64,000 nucleotides of DNA from Kangiella geojedonensis (GCF_000981765.1 NZ_CP010975.1:1736001-1800000); one strand, 5' to 3'. Positions 35,701 to 46,551 are shown, numbered from the stretch's first letter. Notes: a model not told the origin generated them from the letters alone. Translations and numbers: made by a program.

Positions 35701-36910
35701 GTTCCAGACTCCTTTGTTGGCGGATACCATTTTCACTCCACCAATGCTCTATGGAGTTAGCGGCATAGACGTTGGCGTCTTTTTTTAGAGAGTGGTGTAA
35801 CTCAACAAATGCATCATGAACATCCTGCCAGCGTTGGCCTTGGTTATGTTCATCATCGCCAACCCAGGCTCTAACCTCTGCAAATAGATTGTCTGGTGTG
35901 CAGTCCTCCTGAATCAGCTCAGGTAGTAGTGATTGCTTTGACAATAAATTAGGAATGGCGAAAGTATCTATTGTTAATAACCGCTTAAAAATTTTATAAC
36001 TAATCGGCCCTACTTTGTAAGCAACAACCGTCGGGCGCTTTATCAGCATGGCCTCTAAAGTAGCGGTTCCTGAAGCCATAACAACATAATCCGCTGCAGC
36101 CATTGCTTTACGAGAGTCACCATCAATAAGCTCAATCTGCGGTAATGTCAGGTGTTTAACTTTTGCGTCTAATAACTGTTGTTCAAACTGAGCGCGTCGC
36201 TTGGAATTAGCCATCGGAACGACGAAGCCCATGTCGGGATAAAACTGTCTTAGCAGGACCGCCATATCAATAAAGTCAGGCCCCAGCATCTTCATTTCTG
36301 AGCCACGACTACCAGGCATAAGACACACGAGTTGCTTATTATGCACCAAACCTAATTCAACACGAGCGTCATTTTTGTGAGACTCGATTGGTACCTCGTC
36401 TGCCAAAGGGTGACCTACACAGAAGTTATCAATAGCATGATGCTGGTAAATATCTTGCTCAAAGGGAAAGAGACAAAGCATCAAGTCGACCGCTTTTTTT
36501 ATCTTATGAATACGTTTAGGACGCCACGCCCAAACGGATGGGCTAACGTAATGAACCGTTTTAATGCCCTTATTTTTAAGCTTTTGCTCTAAACCAATAT
36601 TAAATTCGGGGGCATCGATACCAATAAACAAGTCTGGTTTTGTATCGATCCAATAACGCGCCAAATCCGCACGCATTTTAAGTAATTCAGGAAGCTTTTT
36701 GAGGATTGGTAAGATGCCCATGACCGATAGAGATTCCATCGGGTATAAGCTGGCGCAGCCTTCTTGTTGCATCAAAGGGCCAGCTACGCCTTCAAATACT
36801 GCATTGGGATACTTTTTTTTAAGCTCAGAAATTAATCCTGCACCTAAAATATCGCCGGAGGCTTCCCCGGCGACAATAGCAATTCTTTGGATAGACTTTA
36901 CAGGCAACAT
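35693..36910 (-). CDS. lpxB: Lipid-A-disaccharide synthase
   Basis: LpxB joins UDP-diacylglucosamine and lipid X to make the lipid A disaccharide. The 405 residues show the GT19 hallmarks: [38 protein letters not shown] and [13 protein letters not shown]. Length is slightly above the usual 380. It lies 10 bases after lpxA and overlaps rnhB. It acts peripherally at the inner membrane. Confidence 0.97.
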   Translation of the reverse strand: MLPVKSIQRIAIVAGEASGDILGAGLISELKKKYPNAVFEGVAGPLMQQEGCASLYPMESLSVMGILPILKKLPELLKMRADLARYWIDTKPDLFIGIDAPEFNIGLEQKLKNKGIKTVHYVSPSVWAWRPKRIHKIKKAVDLMLCLFPFEQDIYQHHAIDNFCVGHPLADEVPIESHKNDARVELGLVHNKQLVCLMPGSRGSEMKMLGPDFIDMAVLLRQFYPDMGFVVPMANSKRRAQFEQQLLDAKVKHLTLPQIELIDGDSRKAMAAADYVVMASGTATLEAMLIKRPTVVAYKVGPISYKIFKRLLTIDTFAIPNLLSKQSLLPELIQEDCTPDNLFAEVRAWVGDDEHNQGQRWQDVHDAFVELHHSLKKDANVYAANSIEHWWSENGIRQQRSLEHD

Positions 36911-36920
36911 GGAAAAGCCA

Positions 36921-37679
36921 CTACCTTAAAATACCGCGCTCTACAGACTCTAAGAAATTGATGAGATGATTAACATTGTCATCTTCAAGCTGAAACATTT
37001 CAGCAATGGCTTCATCCATCTTTAAAGATTTACGGTATAACAGTCGATAAGCTTTTTTTAAAGCGCTAATGGTTTCTGGAGAGAAGCCACGACGCTTCAA
37101 GCCTTCGGCATTTAAGCCATAAGGTGCATTTTCCGCAACCAATACAAATGGCGGGATATCCTTGCTAATGGCGCAGTCCATTCCAACAAAGGCATGATCA
37201 CCAATTTTGCAAAACTGATGAATTTTCGCGAAGCCAGACATTATAACGAAGTCACCTACTTTAACATGACCAGCGAGAGTGGCGTTGTTAGACATGATGA
37301 TGTTATCGCCCAAGAAACAATCATGCGCAATGTGCGTGTAAGCCATAAACCAGCCATTGTTTCCAATACGAGTTTCACCACGGTCTTGAACCGTGCCTCG
37401 ATGAACAGTGCAGCATTCTCGGAAAACGTTTCCGTCACCAATAATCGTTTTTGTTGGCTCACCAGAATATTTTTTATCCTGATTTTCTTCACCAATCGAC
37501 GAAAACTGGTAGAAGCGGTTGTTCTTACCAATTTCTGTATGTGAGCCGATCACCACATGTGGCCCAACGACCGTACCTTCACCAATCGAAGTATCTGCTC
37601 CAATAATGGAGTATGGGCCAATTTCAACGTTATCCGCAATGGTTGCGGTTGAGTCAATAATAGCGGTCTGATGAATCAC
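36921..37679 (-). CDS. lpxA: UDP-N-acetylglucosamine acyltransferase
   Basis: LpxA adds a 3-hydroxyacyl chain to UDP-GlcNAc, the first step of lipid A synthesis. The 252 residues form the left-handed hexapeptide helix (repeats such as VEIGPYSIIG and TVVGPHVVIG), with the catalytic His in MAYTHIAHDCFLGDN, and a C-terminal helical domain (GLNAEGLKRRGFSPETISALK). It lies 9 bases after fabZ. Confidence 0.98.
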   Translation of the reverse strand: MIHQTAIIDSTATIADNVEIGPYSIIGADTSIGEGTVVGPHVVIGSHTEIGKNNRFYQFSSIGEENQDKKYSGEPTKTIIGDGNVFRECCTVHRGTVQDRGETRIGNNGWFMAYTHIAHDCFLGDNIIMSNNATLAGHVKVGDFVIMSGFAKIHQFCKIGDHAFVGMDCAISKDIPPFVLVAENAPYGLNAEGLKRRGFSPETISALKKAYRLLYRKSLKMDEAIAEMFQLEDDNVNHLINFLESVERGILR

Positions 37680-37688
37680 ACTAAATCC

Positions 37689-38162
37689 TTACGCGATATC
37701 TTTGCGAGCACACATCAATTCAGCTGAGCATACGACCTTTCCGTCGACACTCGCTTTTGCGCTAAACTTCCACATGTCACGCTTACGCTTAATGACTTCC
37801 ACTTCCATCAACAACTGATCGCCTGGCTCTACGGGCTTCTTGAAACGCGCGCTGTCAATACCAACGAAGTAGTACAAAGAGTCATCACTTGGCAAGTCTT
37901 CTGTGGTTTTAAAGGCTAGAATTCCTGTCGCTTGCGCAAGTGCTTCCAGCATCAAAACCCCTGGGAATACTGGGCGGTGCGGGAAATGCCCAGGGAAAAA
38001 TGGTTCATTCACCGTTACATTCTTTATTGCCGTTAATTTTTCGCCAGCAGTGTAGTCAAGAACACGGTCAATTAACAAAAACGGGTAGCGATGAGGCAAG
38101 TGCTTCATCACTTCATAAATATCCATACTATTCATTTCATTCGGCTGGTTGTCATTACTCAT
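37689..38162 (-). CDS. fabZ: 3-hydroxyacyl-ACP dehydratase
   Basis: FabZ dehydrates 3-hydroxyacyl-ACP in fatty-acid elongation and competes with LpxA/LpxD for substrate. [17 protein letters not shown], the catalytic [23 protein letters not shown] and the C-terminal CSAELMCA are diagnostic. The start at 38162 (MSNDNQ) overlaps the lpxD stop by eight bases; a start at 38180 is possible and would overlap by 26. It lies between lpxD and lpxA as in most gammaproteobacteria. Confidence 0.96.
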   Translation of the reverse strand: MSNDNQPNEMNSMDIYEVMKHLPHRYPFLLIDRVLDYTAGEKLTAIKNVTVNEPFFPGHFPHRPVFPGVLMLEALAQATGILAFKTTEDLPSDDSLYYFVGIDSARFKKPVEPGDQLLMEVEVIKRKRDMWKFSAKASVDGKVVCSAELMCARKDIA

Positions 38163-39201
38163 CTTCAATATCTCTGTCATTTTTCAGTTGAAGCACTTCT
38201 TTTTCTAACTGCTTCATTTTACGCCACATCGAATCCAGTTGGCGGAATCGTATCGCGCTTTTTTGCCATTCTTTATTATCTTGATGGGTCGTACCCGAAG
38301 AGTACGCACCCGGCTTAGTAATTGATTTATTTACAAAAGTTGTCGCTGTGATATGCGCTTTATCGCAAATACTCAAGTGCCCCAGAATACTAACGCGGCC
38401 TGCAATTGTACAATATTTTCCAATAACGGCACTACCTGCTATCGCAGTGCAGCCTGCAACTGCAGTGAAATCACCGATAATTACATTATGAGCTACATGA
38501 ATATGATTATCCAGTATAACCCCGTTGCCAATCACCGTATCCTCTAAAGCACCTCGATCAATAGCAGTATGCGCGCCAATTTCCACATTGTTACCGATGG
38601 TAACACCGCCAACTTGGGGGATTTTGACCCATTCACCTTGGTCATTAGCGTAACCAAAACCATCCGAACCAATCACCACATTAGCGTGAATGATACAGTT
38701 CTCTCCTATGGTCACATCATGGTACAGCACGGTATTAGGGTAAACTCGAGTGTGCGCTCCTATCACGCTACTATGACCGATATAGACTCCAGCCTCTATC
38801 ACAGAATAGTCACCAACCGTGACATCATCAGCAATAACAACATTAGGACCGATATAAACATCTTTCCCTAAGGAAACATTGTCACCAATGTGAGCGGTTG
38901 GATGGATAGCGGCCTTTGGACATGGCGTCGTGTCAAATATTTGTGCAGCTTTAGCGAATCCTAAGTAAGGGTTTGCCATAACCAGCAAGTTTCCTGTTGC
39001 TTCTTTTGCGACCTCAGGCGTCACAATCAAAGCGCCAGCTTTACACTCACTGATTCGGTTAAGGTATTTAGTATCACTGACAAAGCTGATGTGATTTTTT
39101 TCAGCCTTATCTAACGGCAAAACCGCAGTAATGGTTAACTGCGGTTCCCCTTGAAGCTCAGCGCCTAGATGCTGAGCTAACTCTTGAAGTGTTTTTTCCA
39201 A
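38155..39201 (-). CDS. lpxD: UDP-3-O-(3-hydroxyacyl)glucosamine N-acyltransferase
   Basis: LpxD adds the second acyl chain in lipid A synthesis. The 348 residues have an N-terminal uridine-binding domain ([21 protein letters not shown]), many hexapeptide repeats, the catalytic His in [10 protein letters not shown], and a C-terminal helix ([19 protein letters not shown]). It overlaps fabZ and lies 18 bases after skp. Confidence 0.97.
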   Translation of the reverse strand: MEKTLQELAQHLGAELQGEPQLTITAVLPLDKAEKNHISFVSDTKYLNRISECKAGALIVTPEVAKEATGNLLVMANPYLGFAKAAQIFDTTPCPKAAIHPTAHIGDNVSLGKDVYIGPNVVIADDVTVGDYSVIEAGVYIGHSSVIGAHTRVYPNTVLYHDVTIGENCIIHANVVIGSDGFGYANDQGEWVKIPQVGGVTIGNNVEIGAHTAIDRGALEDTVIGNGVILDNHIHVAHNVIIGDFTAVAGCTAIAGSAVIGKYCTIAGRVSILGHLSICDKAHITATTFVNKSITKPGAYSSGTTHQDNKEWQKSAIRFRQLDSMWRKMKQLEKEVLQLKNDRDIEDE

Positions 39202-39219
39202 AACAACTCCTCAATATGA

Positions 39220-39720
39220 TTACTTAGACATTTCTTGCAGTACTTGATCTGAAACATCTGTTACTTTTGGTCCCATGTAAGGAACTGCTCGACGGTCTAC
39301 TAACATATCGTAGCCACCTTGCTTCGCAATTTTTTCAACTGCATCTTGTAACTTCTTACCAACTTCACGCATTTCTTGCTGAGTGCGACGTTGAAAATCT
39401 TCTTTATACGCATCTTCTTTCAATTTAAAGTCTGACGCACGCTTTTTTAAGTCGCGCTCAGTCGTAGTGCGCTGTGTTTCAGACATGGTTTTCGCGTTGT
39501 TCATATAAGCAGTTCTGTCATCTTCTAGCTTTTTGAACTCTCTTTCAAGCTGACTTTTACGGCCTTCAAACTCCTTACTTAAAGTTTGTCTTACCGTATC
39601 ACGCTCTGGGCTTTTTGCCATGATGTAGTTTGTATCAATAACTGCCACTTTCATTTCTGCACTTGCCAAAGCAGGAAGCATCATCAAACCTACTAAAAAT
39701 GTAAATACTAACTTTTTCAA
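39220..39720 (-). CDS. skp: Periplasmic chaperone Skp/OmpH
   Basis: The 166-residue protein has a signal peptide (residues 1-21, ending ASA) and then the OmpH/Skp start MKVAVIDTNYIM, a long coiled coil (SKEFEGRKSQLEREFKKLED...) and the C-terminal VAKQGGYDMLVDRRAVPY-like segment. Skp trimers hold unfolded outer-membrane proteins in the periplasm for delivery to BamA, encoded immediately upstream in the operon (17 bases). Confidence 0.95.
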   Translation of the reverse strand: MKKLVFTFLVGLMMLPALASAEMKVAVIDTNYIMAKSPERDTVRQTLSKEFEGRKSQLEREFKKLEDDRTAYMNNAKTMSETQRTTTERDLKKRASDFKLKEDAYKEDFQRRTQQEMREVGKKLQDAVEKIAKQGGYDMLVDRRAVPYMGPKVTDVSDQVLQEMSK

Positions 39721-39737
39721 AATAAATCTCCAATTAA

Positions 39738-42212
39738 TTAAAATGTCTTACCAATGGTAAAGGTAAAAGTTTCTGTGTCGTCATAAGGTTCACTTTTCAG
39801 AGGACGAGACAAGCTAAACTGTAAAGGTGCGAATGGCGAATACCACTGCAAAGATACACCGTATGAGGCTCTATAATTTCCAGCATCACCAAAGTCAGGC
39901 ACATTACCTAAAACACTGTTAGGGTCAATCTGCAAACCTTCAAATCGGCTTTGATCAAACTGAGTATCCCATACATTACCCGCGTCAACAAAAATACTTG
40001 TTCTCACATTTGAGTTATCATCCAAAAACGGAGTTGGGAAAATCAGCTCGAAGGTATTGATAGCTTTTGCATTACCACCTATAGAATAACGACTGACAGC
40101 AATCCTATCAAACTCTTCTGGTAAATATACGGTAGTATTACCTGCACCAGGAATAGGACCAGGAACGCTAATCGAAGTCCTAATTCTCTGTATGTCTCTC
40201 GGCCCTACAGTATTACCCTCGAACCCTCTTAAAGAGTTGCTACCTCCAGCGTAAAAGTTGGAGAAGTATGGAAGGGCAGGAGTATCCCCTAAGCCGTCTC
40301 CATAAGCTAAGCTTCCTCTCCAAGAGAAAATCCAATCATTATCGTTATTTAATGGTAAATAAAGACCATAATTATAGGTCGCTTTATAAAATTCTAGATC
40401 TCCGATATCAGTTGCGACTTCGAGATTCCACTGGTGATCAACACCTTTTGAAGGAAAAATCGCTCTATTTAAACTGTTATATCTAAAGCCGAAGTTTACG
40501 GAAAAAATATCAAAGTCAACATCAGAGTCCTGCCTAGCATTAGCTCCTAGAATACTGAAAAAGTCTATCACTCGCTGAGAACTCGTCAATGGTGAGGTTA
40601 AAGAGTTCTGAGAAATTCTAGCTCCAGCACTAAAGTTGGAAAATTCACCAGTAGGGAAGTATAACGTTGAACCTAGAGCAATAGTGTCTAAACTCTGGGC
40701 TATAAGGTTCAGTTTTCCGTAATCAGTTTCACTATAATTTAATGACGTATTTAAGCCAATTCCACTTTGTGTAAAATAGTTATCGGTATAACTAATGTTG
40801 GCACTCTTTATAGCTTTATTTGAGCTAATACCAATTGATGCAGAATTACCTGTTCCCATGAAGTTTTGGTGAGACAGCTCACCATTAAGACTAAATCCAT
40901 AAAAGTCGTTATAACCAAAGCCACCACTAATTTGTGCTGCGTTTCTTTCTTTAACTTCAAAATTCACATCTGCTCTATCGGTAGTCCCTTCTTTCTTAAC
41001 CGTATCAACTTCAACTGTTTCAATAAATGGTAATCGCTGCAATCGTAATTTAGAGCGCTCAACAAGCGCTGAAGACAAGGCTCCACCCTCTTGTACACGG
41101 GTTTCACGACGTAAAACATTCTCATCGGTTGTGACATTACCTTTGAATGACACGTTATCAACATAGTAACGCTCACCGGGGTCTACAAAAACTGTTAATT
41201 TAGCTTCAGCTGTATCTTCTAGTACTTCTGGAATTGTCCTTACTTCAGCAAAAGCATAACCGTATAACCCTAATACTTGCTTAATTTGCTCTTCAGCAAA
41301 GGTGATTGCAGCAGCTGAATAGACGTCACCACTTTTCAAAGGAATTAATCCACGAATAATACTTTCATCTATCGTGAAATCTCCCAAAATATCAATCTCA
41401 GACACATTGTATATTTCGCCTTCTGACATGCCGATCGTAATGTATATATCTTCAGCATTTTCAGACAAAGAAATATCAGTAGCGTTGATATTAAACTTCA
41501 AATAGCCTCTATCTTTATAATAGGAGGTCAGTGTTTCTAAATCTTGCTCTAATTTAGTACTAGAATATTTGTTATCGTCAGTAATAAATGTAAACAGGCC
41601 ACCTGTACTTAACTCAAACTGGGAAATAAGTTCTTCGTCGTTATAGACATTATTTCCGATAAGGTTGAACTCTTTAATTCGGGCTGACCCACCTTCTTTA
41701 ATCGTGATTCTAAGCTGGATTCTATTACGTGATAGCTCAACTAACTTCTTCTCTACAGTAAGGTGATAGTGTCCGTTGGAATAATATTGGTTGGAGATCT
41801 CTTGCTCGATTTTGTCCAGAACAAAGCTATCCAGGACCTCACCTTTTGCAATGCCGGCATTTTTCATGCCTTCTTCTAACTGCTCACTCTTTAGAACCTT
41901 GTTACCTTCGAGAATGATATCCGAAATAATAGGGCGCTCAACAACAACCACCTTTAATACCGAACCGTCTTTCTCTAACTTTACAAAGTCAAAGTTACCA
42001 GTGCTATAAACGGCACGAATAACAGAAGGAGCTCGAGCATCATCAATCGTCTCACCAACGCGAATTGGCAAATCAGTAAAGAAGGTACCGAGGGAAACAC
42101 GTTGTAATCCTTCAACTTGGATATCCTTAACTACAAAGGGCTCTATGGCCTGAGCTTTGGAGAATAACCCCGCTAAAACTAATGCAGTTACCGTTTTTCT
42201 TATCAAATGCAT
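39738..42212 (-). CDS. bamA: Outer membrane protein assembly factor BamA
   Basis: BamA is the essential insertase for beta-barrel proteins. The 824 residues comprise a signal peptide (ending AQA), five POTRA domains (first: PFVVKDIQVEGLQRVSLGTFF) and a C-terminal 16-strand barrel with the loop-6 motif SLRGFEGN in place of the usual VRGF/Y, and a terminal FTIGKTF. The substitution of V by L before RGF is conservative. It is flanked by rseP and skp as usual. Confidence 0.98.
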   Translation of the reverse strand: MHLIRKTVTALVLAGLFSKAQAIEPFVVKDIQVEGLQRVSLGTFFTDLPIRVGETIDDARAPSVIRAVYSTGNFDFVKLEKDGSVLKVVVVERPIISDIILEGNKVLKSEQLEEGMKNAGIAKGEVLDSFVLDKIEQEISNQYYSNGHYHLTVEKKLVELSRNRIQLRITIKEGGSARIKEFNLIGNNVYNDEELISQFELSTGGLFTFITDDNKYSSTKLEQDLETLTSYYKDRGYLKFNINATDISLSENAEDIYITIGMSEGEIYNVSEIDILGDFTIDESIIRGLIPLKSGDVYSAAAITFAEEQIKQVLGLYGYAFAEVRTIPEVLEDTAEAKLTVFVDPGERYYVDNVSFKGNVTTDENVLRRETRVQEGGALSSALVERSKLRLQRLPFIETVEVDTVKKEGTTDRADVNFEVKERNAAQISGGFGYNDFYGFSLNGELSHQNFMGTGNSASIGISSNKAIKSANISYTDNYFTQSGIGLNTSLNYSETDYGKLNLIAQSLDTIALGSTLYFPTGEFSNFSAGARISQNSLTSPLTSSQRVIDFFSILGANARQDSDVDFDIFSVNFGFRYNSLNRAIFPSKGVDHQWNLEVATDIGDLEFYKATYNYGLYLPLNNDNDWIFSWRGSLAYGDGLGDTPALPYFSNFYAGGSNSLRGFEGNTVGPRDIQRIRTSISVPGPIPGAGNTTVYLPEEFDRIAVSRYSIGGNAKAINTFELIFPTPFLDDNSNVRTSIFVDAGNVWDTQFDQSRFEGLQIDPNSVLGNVPDFGDAGNYRASYGVSLQWYSPFAPLQFSLSRPLKSEPYDDTETFTFTIGKTF

Positions 42213-42224
42213 CTAATCTTGTCT

Positions 42225-43565
42225 CTATTGGTTTAATCGGTCTATGTCAAAAAATAGCGCTACAGCCATTAACGTAAGCAATAATATGATGCCAACACGC
42301 ATCCCAAGTTCCATAATTCTTTCAGAAACTGGTTTTCCACGTACCAACTCGGCTAAATAATACATCAGATGCCCACCATCGAGCATGGGGATAGGGAGTA
42401 GATTAACGAAGCCTAAGTTGACGCTTATCATAGCGAGATAAAGCAAGAATGCAACCATCCCTGCTTCAGCTGTCTGGCCTGCCCCTTGTGCGATTCCGAC
42501 TGGCCCGCCAATGTTTTTTACTGACAGCTTACCGGTAACCAACTTCCCAAGGAAGCTCGTTATCCGCTCAACCATTTGCCATGTCTCTTCTGAGCCCTTG
42601 CCTATAGCCTCAAAAAAACCATAATCAATGGTATTAAAACTCTGGAAACCCGCTCCAATACCGATAACACCGGCACCATCCGAGCCGCCTCGTCGCTCAG
42701 GAGTAACCCTAATAGACACAGTTTCCTGATCGCGTAGAACCTCAAGCTCTAGCGGTTTATCCGCACTTTGCTCAATAATAGCACCCATGGTGCTCCAGTA
42801 AGGAGTAGCCACGCCATCAATGCTCAGTATGGTATCACCTTGTTTAAGCCCCGCTTTCGCTGCAGGCATGTTTTCAGCAACCACTCCAATTAAAGCTGGA
42901 CCGTCATAGGCACCGAAATCAACGCCTAACGCCTTGAATAAGTCTCTTTGCTCTTCAGGCTCCTGCCATTCACTAATATTTAACGTGACCGTTTGTGGCT
43001 CTTGTCCGACAGGCTTCACTAAAACGTCTAGTTGAGTGTCATCGCCAATATGATCTAAAAATGCAAAAAGAGTGTCTTGGGTACTTTTTACCGACTCTCC
43101 CCCGACTTCCAGAATCTCACTTTTCGCTGGAAAGTTTGCGTCAGCCGCAGGTGTATTGGGGTACACATCAGTCACAAACGGCTTACTCACAGCGATACCC
43201 AGCATAAAGACGAAGGCATAAATGAGTATAGCTAGCAAGAAATTAGCCATTGGTCCTGCTAATACAATCAGTATTCGTTTCCAAACAGGTTGTCGATTAA
43301 AGGCATAAGGTAAATCCTCTTCAGGTACTGAACCTTCTCGCTCATCCACAAACTTGACGTACCCGCCTAATGGAATAGGAGCAACACAAAACTCAGTTCC
43401 ATGCTTGTTATAACGACTCCAAATAGGTTTACCAAAACCAACAGAAAAGCGCAGCGCTTTTACGCCTAGCTTTTTAGCGACCCAATAGTGCCCCCATTCA
43501 TGGAAAGTCACCAGAATGCCAAGCAATATTAATAAACCAAAAATACTCCAAAGAGCTGTGGTCAC
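42225..43565 (-). CDS. rseP: Site-2 intramembrane zinc protease RseP
   Basis: RseP cleaves anti-sigma factors inside the membrane and clears signal-peptide remnants. The 446 residues include the zinc site HEWGH in VTFHEWGHYWVAKKLGV, the second motif NLLPIPMLDGGHLMYY, two PDZ domains (GVVAENMPAAKAGLKQGD in the second), and four helices. It may act on the regulator of an ECF sigma factor, though nothing in the sequence links it to the sigma gene at 56.0 kb. Confidence 0.97.
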   Translation of the reverse strand: MTTALWSIFGLLILLGILVTFHEWGHYWVAKKLGVKALRFSVGFGKPIWSRYNKHGTEFCVAPIPLGGYVKFVDEREGSVPEEDLPYAFNRQPVWKRILIVLAGPMANFLLAILIYAFVFMLGIAVSKPFVTDVYPNTPAADANFPAKSEILEVGGESVKSTQDTLFAFLDHIGDDTQLDVLVKPVGQEPQTVTLNISEWQEPEEQRDLFKALGVDFGAYDGPALIGVVAENMPAAKAGLKQGDTILSIDGVATPYWSTMGAIIEQSADKPLELEVLRDQETVSIRVTPERRGGSDGAGVIGIGAGFQSFNTIDYGFFEAIGKGSEETWQMVERITSFLGKLVTGKLSVKNIGGPVGIAQGAGQTAEAGMVAFLLYLAMISVNLGFVNLLPIPMLDGGHLMYYLAELVRGKPVSERIMELGMRVGIILLLTLMAVALFFDIDRLNQ

Positions 43566-43595
43566 TATGTCATCTCCAATAATTACTGTTTAGGA

Positions 43596-44804
43596 TTAAG
43601 CCGTCATCTCTTCAACAAGCTGCTGCGCACGCTCACGTGCTTCTTTATCGGCAGCTAACACTGATTCCAAGGTCGATACCTCAGCATACTCGGTAGATGT
43701 TAACGTCTGCTGAATTAGCTCTGCGATTTGAGTAAAGCCTAATTTTTCATCAAGAAAAGCCTGAACCGCCACTTCATTGGCCGCATTTAAACGCGTTGGG
43801 CTATTGCCTCCCTGCTTCATGGCCTCACTTGCTAGCGCGAGGCAAGGGTAACGCTCTTTGCTAGGACGATCAAAGGTTAACTGCGAAATTTCCATAAAGT
43901 CCAATGGCGCCACACCGGCGTCAACCCTGTCTGGAAACGCCATGGCATGCGCGATTGGCGTGCGCATGTCTGGATTTCCCATCTGCGCCAACACTGAGCC
44001 ATCGTTATAACGCACCATAGAGTGAATAATACTTTGTGGGTGTAGCACTACCTCAATCTGCTCAGGCTTAACATCAAACAGCCAGCAAGCCTCGATAAGC
44101 TCAAGCCCTTTATTCATCATCGTTGCCGAATCAACTGAAATCTTGCGCCCCATATCCCAATTGGGGTGTGCGCAAGCTTCATCAGGCGTTATGGCAGGGA
44201 ACTCTGCTAAGGTTTTCTTTAAAAAAGGACCACCCGAGCCGGTCAATACGATATTGTGAATGCCACACTCTTCAATGCCTTTTTCAACAAAGTGTTCAGG
44301 TAGGCATTGGAATATCGCGTTATGCTCACTGTCGATGGGAAGCAAAGTAGCGCCATGCTTTTTCACTGCATCCATAAAAATAGCGCCCGACATCACCAAG
44401 GCTTCTTTATTAGCTAACAGGACCTTCTTACCCGCTTTAGCTGCGGCTAATGTTGGTAATAACCCTGCAGCGCCAACAATAGCGGCCATGACGGTATCCA
44501 CGCTCTCATGGCTGGCCACAAAGTCTAAACTATCAACTCCGTGTAAAACCGTAATATCTAGCTCTTTATATTCGACAAAAGACTGTAGTTCTTGCGCTAG
44601 TTCTGCTTCAGGCAATACCGCATATTTCGGCTTAAACTCCACACATTGAAGCTTTAACTGCTCAATGTTTCGATGAGCCGTCAGTGCAAATACTTGATAT
44701 TTATCAGGGTGACGTCGAATAACATCTAAGGTGTTGGTCCCTATAGAACCCGTAGCACCTAAGATACAAACGTCTTCAGGCTTAATATTCACGATTTCTT
44801 TCAT
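43596..44804 (-). CDS. dxr: 1-deoxy-D-xylulose 5-phosphate reductoisomerase
   Basis: Dxr makes 2-C-methylerythritol 4-phosphate, the committed step of the non-mevalonate isoprenoid pathway that feeds UppS two genes upstream. The 402 residues show the NADPH motif ILGATGSIGTNTLDVI, metal-site segment LPIDSEHNAIFQ, and GSGGPF with SVDSATMMNKGLE. Length is normal. Confidence 0.98.
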   Translation of the reverse strand: MKEIVNIKPEDVCILGATGSIGTNTLDVIRRHPDKYQVFALTAHRNIEQLKLQCVEFKPKYAVLPEAELAQELQSFVEYKELDITVLHGVDSLDFVASHESVDTVMAAIVGAAGLLPTLAAAKAGKKVLLANKEALVMSGAIFMDAVKKHGATLLPIDSEHNAIFQCLPEHFVEKGIEECGIHNIVLTGSGGPFLKKTLAEFPAITPDEACAHPNWDMGRKISVDSATMMNKGLELIEACWLFDVKPEQIEVVLHPQSIIHSMVRYNDGSVLAQMGNPDMRTPIAHAMAFPDRVDAGVAPLDFMEISQLTFDRPSKERYPCLALASEAMKQGGNSPTRLNAANEVAVQAFLDEKLGFTQIAELIQQTLTSTEYAEVSTLESVLAADKEARERAQQLVEEMTA

Positions 44805-44822
44805 CTAACTCAGCCTAAAGCG

Positions 44823-45701
44823 TTACGCTAATAATTCCAACCACAAGACGCCAGCGACGAAAAATGGTGCAACTGATAAGGTACTATCTAAACGGTCCAA
44901 TAAACCGCCATGGCCGGGCAAAATATTGCTACTATCTTTAATATTGGCTTGACGTTTTAACATGCTTTCAAAAAGATCACCAAAGACCGACAAAACCACC
45001 ATCACAATCACAAACACCGTAAACTTGAGCCAGTCTAATTCCAGCGATAACAAAGATGCGACACCCATACCTACGGCAACCGCTAACACTAACCCGCCGA
45101 AAGCGCCTTCCCAGGTTTTGTTCGGGCTAACTACTGGGGCTAACTTAGTCTTACCCCAAGTCTTACCGGCAAAATAAGCACCAACATCAGCCCCCCAGAT
45201 GACGACCAACATCAGCAGTAGCATCCAAGCACCTAAGGAATAATCCACGTTGATCAACAAACTTCTGATAACCACAATCGCTAACCAAGCTGCAGCCAGG
45301 ATAACGATGCCAAACAAGCCTCTAAGCCAAGGCCCACGGAATAAAGTTTTAGTAGTCTTTGGATAAAGTAGAACGAATATTGACGCAATAACCCATACCA
45401 GCAAAGCCACAATCAGCAACTTAAAAGGATAAGCGTCATACCAGAGCAATGGCAAACTGGCTTCATTAAAGAAGTTTTGCTGATACAGCTGATAAAACAA
45501 GCCGCCGACAGCTGCTAACGACAGCACAATAAAGATACTTTGGCCTGCTTTACTGGTTTGTAGTAAACGCGACCATTCCCATGCCAGAATACCGAAAATA
45601 GGGACTAGAATTGCCGAAAACGTCAATAAATCGGGCAAAAACAGTAAGCAGCCAACCAGTGGCAACAATAATACAGCTGTAATAATTCTTTGTTTTAACA
45701 C
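44823..45701 (-). CDS. cdsA: Phosphatidate cytidylyltransferase
   Basis: CdsA makes CDP-diacylglycerol for all phospholipids. The 292-residue protein has about eight transmembrane helices and the family signature near the C-terminus: GDLFESMLKRQANIKDSSN followed by LPGHGGLLDRLDS. WGADVGAYFAGKTWGKTKL is the upstream catalytic loop. It lies between uppS and dxr with short gaps (9 and 18 bases). Confidence 0.97.
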   Translation of the reverse strand: MLKQRIITAVLLLPLVGCLLFLPDLLTFSAILVPIFGILAWEWSRLLQTSKAGQSIFIVLSLAAVGGLFYQLYQQNFFNEASLPLLWYDAYPFKLLIVALLVWVIASIFVLLYPKTTKTLFRGPWLRGLFGIVILAAAWLAIVVIRSLLINVDYSLGAWMLLLMLVVIWGADVGAYFAGKTWGKTKLAPVVSPNKTWEGAFGGLVLAVAVGMGVASLLSLELDWLKFTVFVIVMVVLSVFGDLFESMLKRQANIKDSSNILPGHGGLLDRLDSTLSVAPFFVAGVLWLELLA

Positions 45702-45710
45702 ATTATTCCC

Positions 45711-46457
45711 CTAATGACTCTCTGAAGCGACCTGCTCGCCTGTTTTCCCAAAACGACGCTGGCGCTGATTAAAGTCGGCAATAGCACCTTTTAAGGCATC
45801 GCCATCAAAGTCTGGCCACAGTCGATCGCTAAAGTATAATTCTGAATACGCAGCCTGCCATAACAAGAAGTTACTAATACGTTGCTCACCGCCAGTTCGA
45901 ATAAGCAAATCAGGCTCAGAGCCATCCGCAGTCACTAATTCAGACTGTAGCGCCTGCTCCGTAATCTCCCGCCCCTTTACAGCCAATGCCTGCGCAGCTT
46001 GGACAATATCCCAACGCCCACCATAGTTTGCAGCAATTTGTAGATACAGCCCATTGTTGTTTGCCGTTAACGCTTCCGCTTTATCAATCGCCTTGCGCAA
46101 CTTACTATCAAAACCATCTTTGTCGCCAACTATGGTCAGCTTTACATTATTCTTGTTAAGTTTTTTCGACTCATTGTTGAGGCTAGTCGCAAATAACTCC
46201 ATCAAAAAACTGACTTCATCTTTTGGCCGGTTCCAGTTTTCACTGCTAAAAGCGAATAACGTCAAATACTTGACCCCTAACTCACCACAAACCTCAGCCA
46301 TTTCGCGAGCACGCTCCATCCCAGCCTTATGCCCCATGACACGCTTTTTACCGCGCGCCTGGGCCCATCGACCGTTACCATCCATAATAATAGCTATATG
46401 CTGCGGAACACTCTGGTTAGACTTGTTCTGCTCTGAAACATTCTTTTTTAACACCAA
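45711..46457 (-). CDS. uppS: Undecaprenyl diphosphate synthase
   Basis: UppS makes the C55 lipid carrier for peptidoglycan and O-antigen. The 248 residues include IAIIMDGNGRWAQARGK (catalytic Asp), FAFSSENWNRP and the C-terminal DLLIRTGGEQRISNFLLWQ signature. No ATG lies in the right place: the start is TTG 46457, with GTG 46454 next in frame, and GAGTAGG just upstream. It begins a new unit, because a terminator separates it from frr. Confidence 0.96.
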   Translation of the reverse strand: MVLKKNVSEQNKSNQSVPQHIAIIMDGNGRWAQARGKKRVMGHKAGMERAREMAEVCGELGVKYLTLFAFSSENWNRPKDEVSFLMELFATSLNNESKKLNKNNVKLTIVGDKDGFDSKLRKAIDKAEALTANNNGLYLQIAANYGGRWDIVQAAQALAVKGREITEQALQSELVTADGSEPDLLIRTGGEQRISNFLLWQAAYSELYFSDRLWPDFDGDALKGAIADFNQRQRRFGKTGEQVASESH

Positions 46458-46493
46458 CCCAACCTACTCATTAATCTGCCATACATTATATAC

Positions 46494-46524
46494 GAAAACG
46501 CCGTGATAAGTTTCACGGCGTTTC
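46494..46524 (-). terminator. Intrinsic terminator after frr
   Basis: AAACGCCGTGA (46496-46506) pairs perfectly with TCACGGCGTTT (46513-46523) around a six-base loop. Read on the minus strand the second arm ends in TTTTC, downstream of the frr stop. It splits the rpsB-frr unit from the uppS-dnaE unit. Confidence 0.75.
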
Positions 46525-46551
46525 AGCACAATTCACACTAAGCGTATTGAA

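Noticed and set aside
46054-46506. 150-residue open frame on the plus strand
   Set aside because: It is antisense to uppS, which has every family motif; the frame reads as a shadow.
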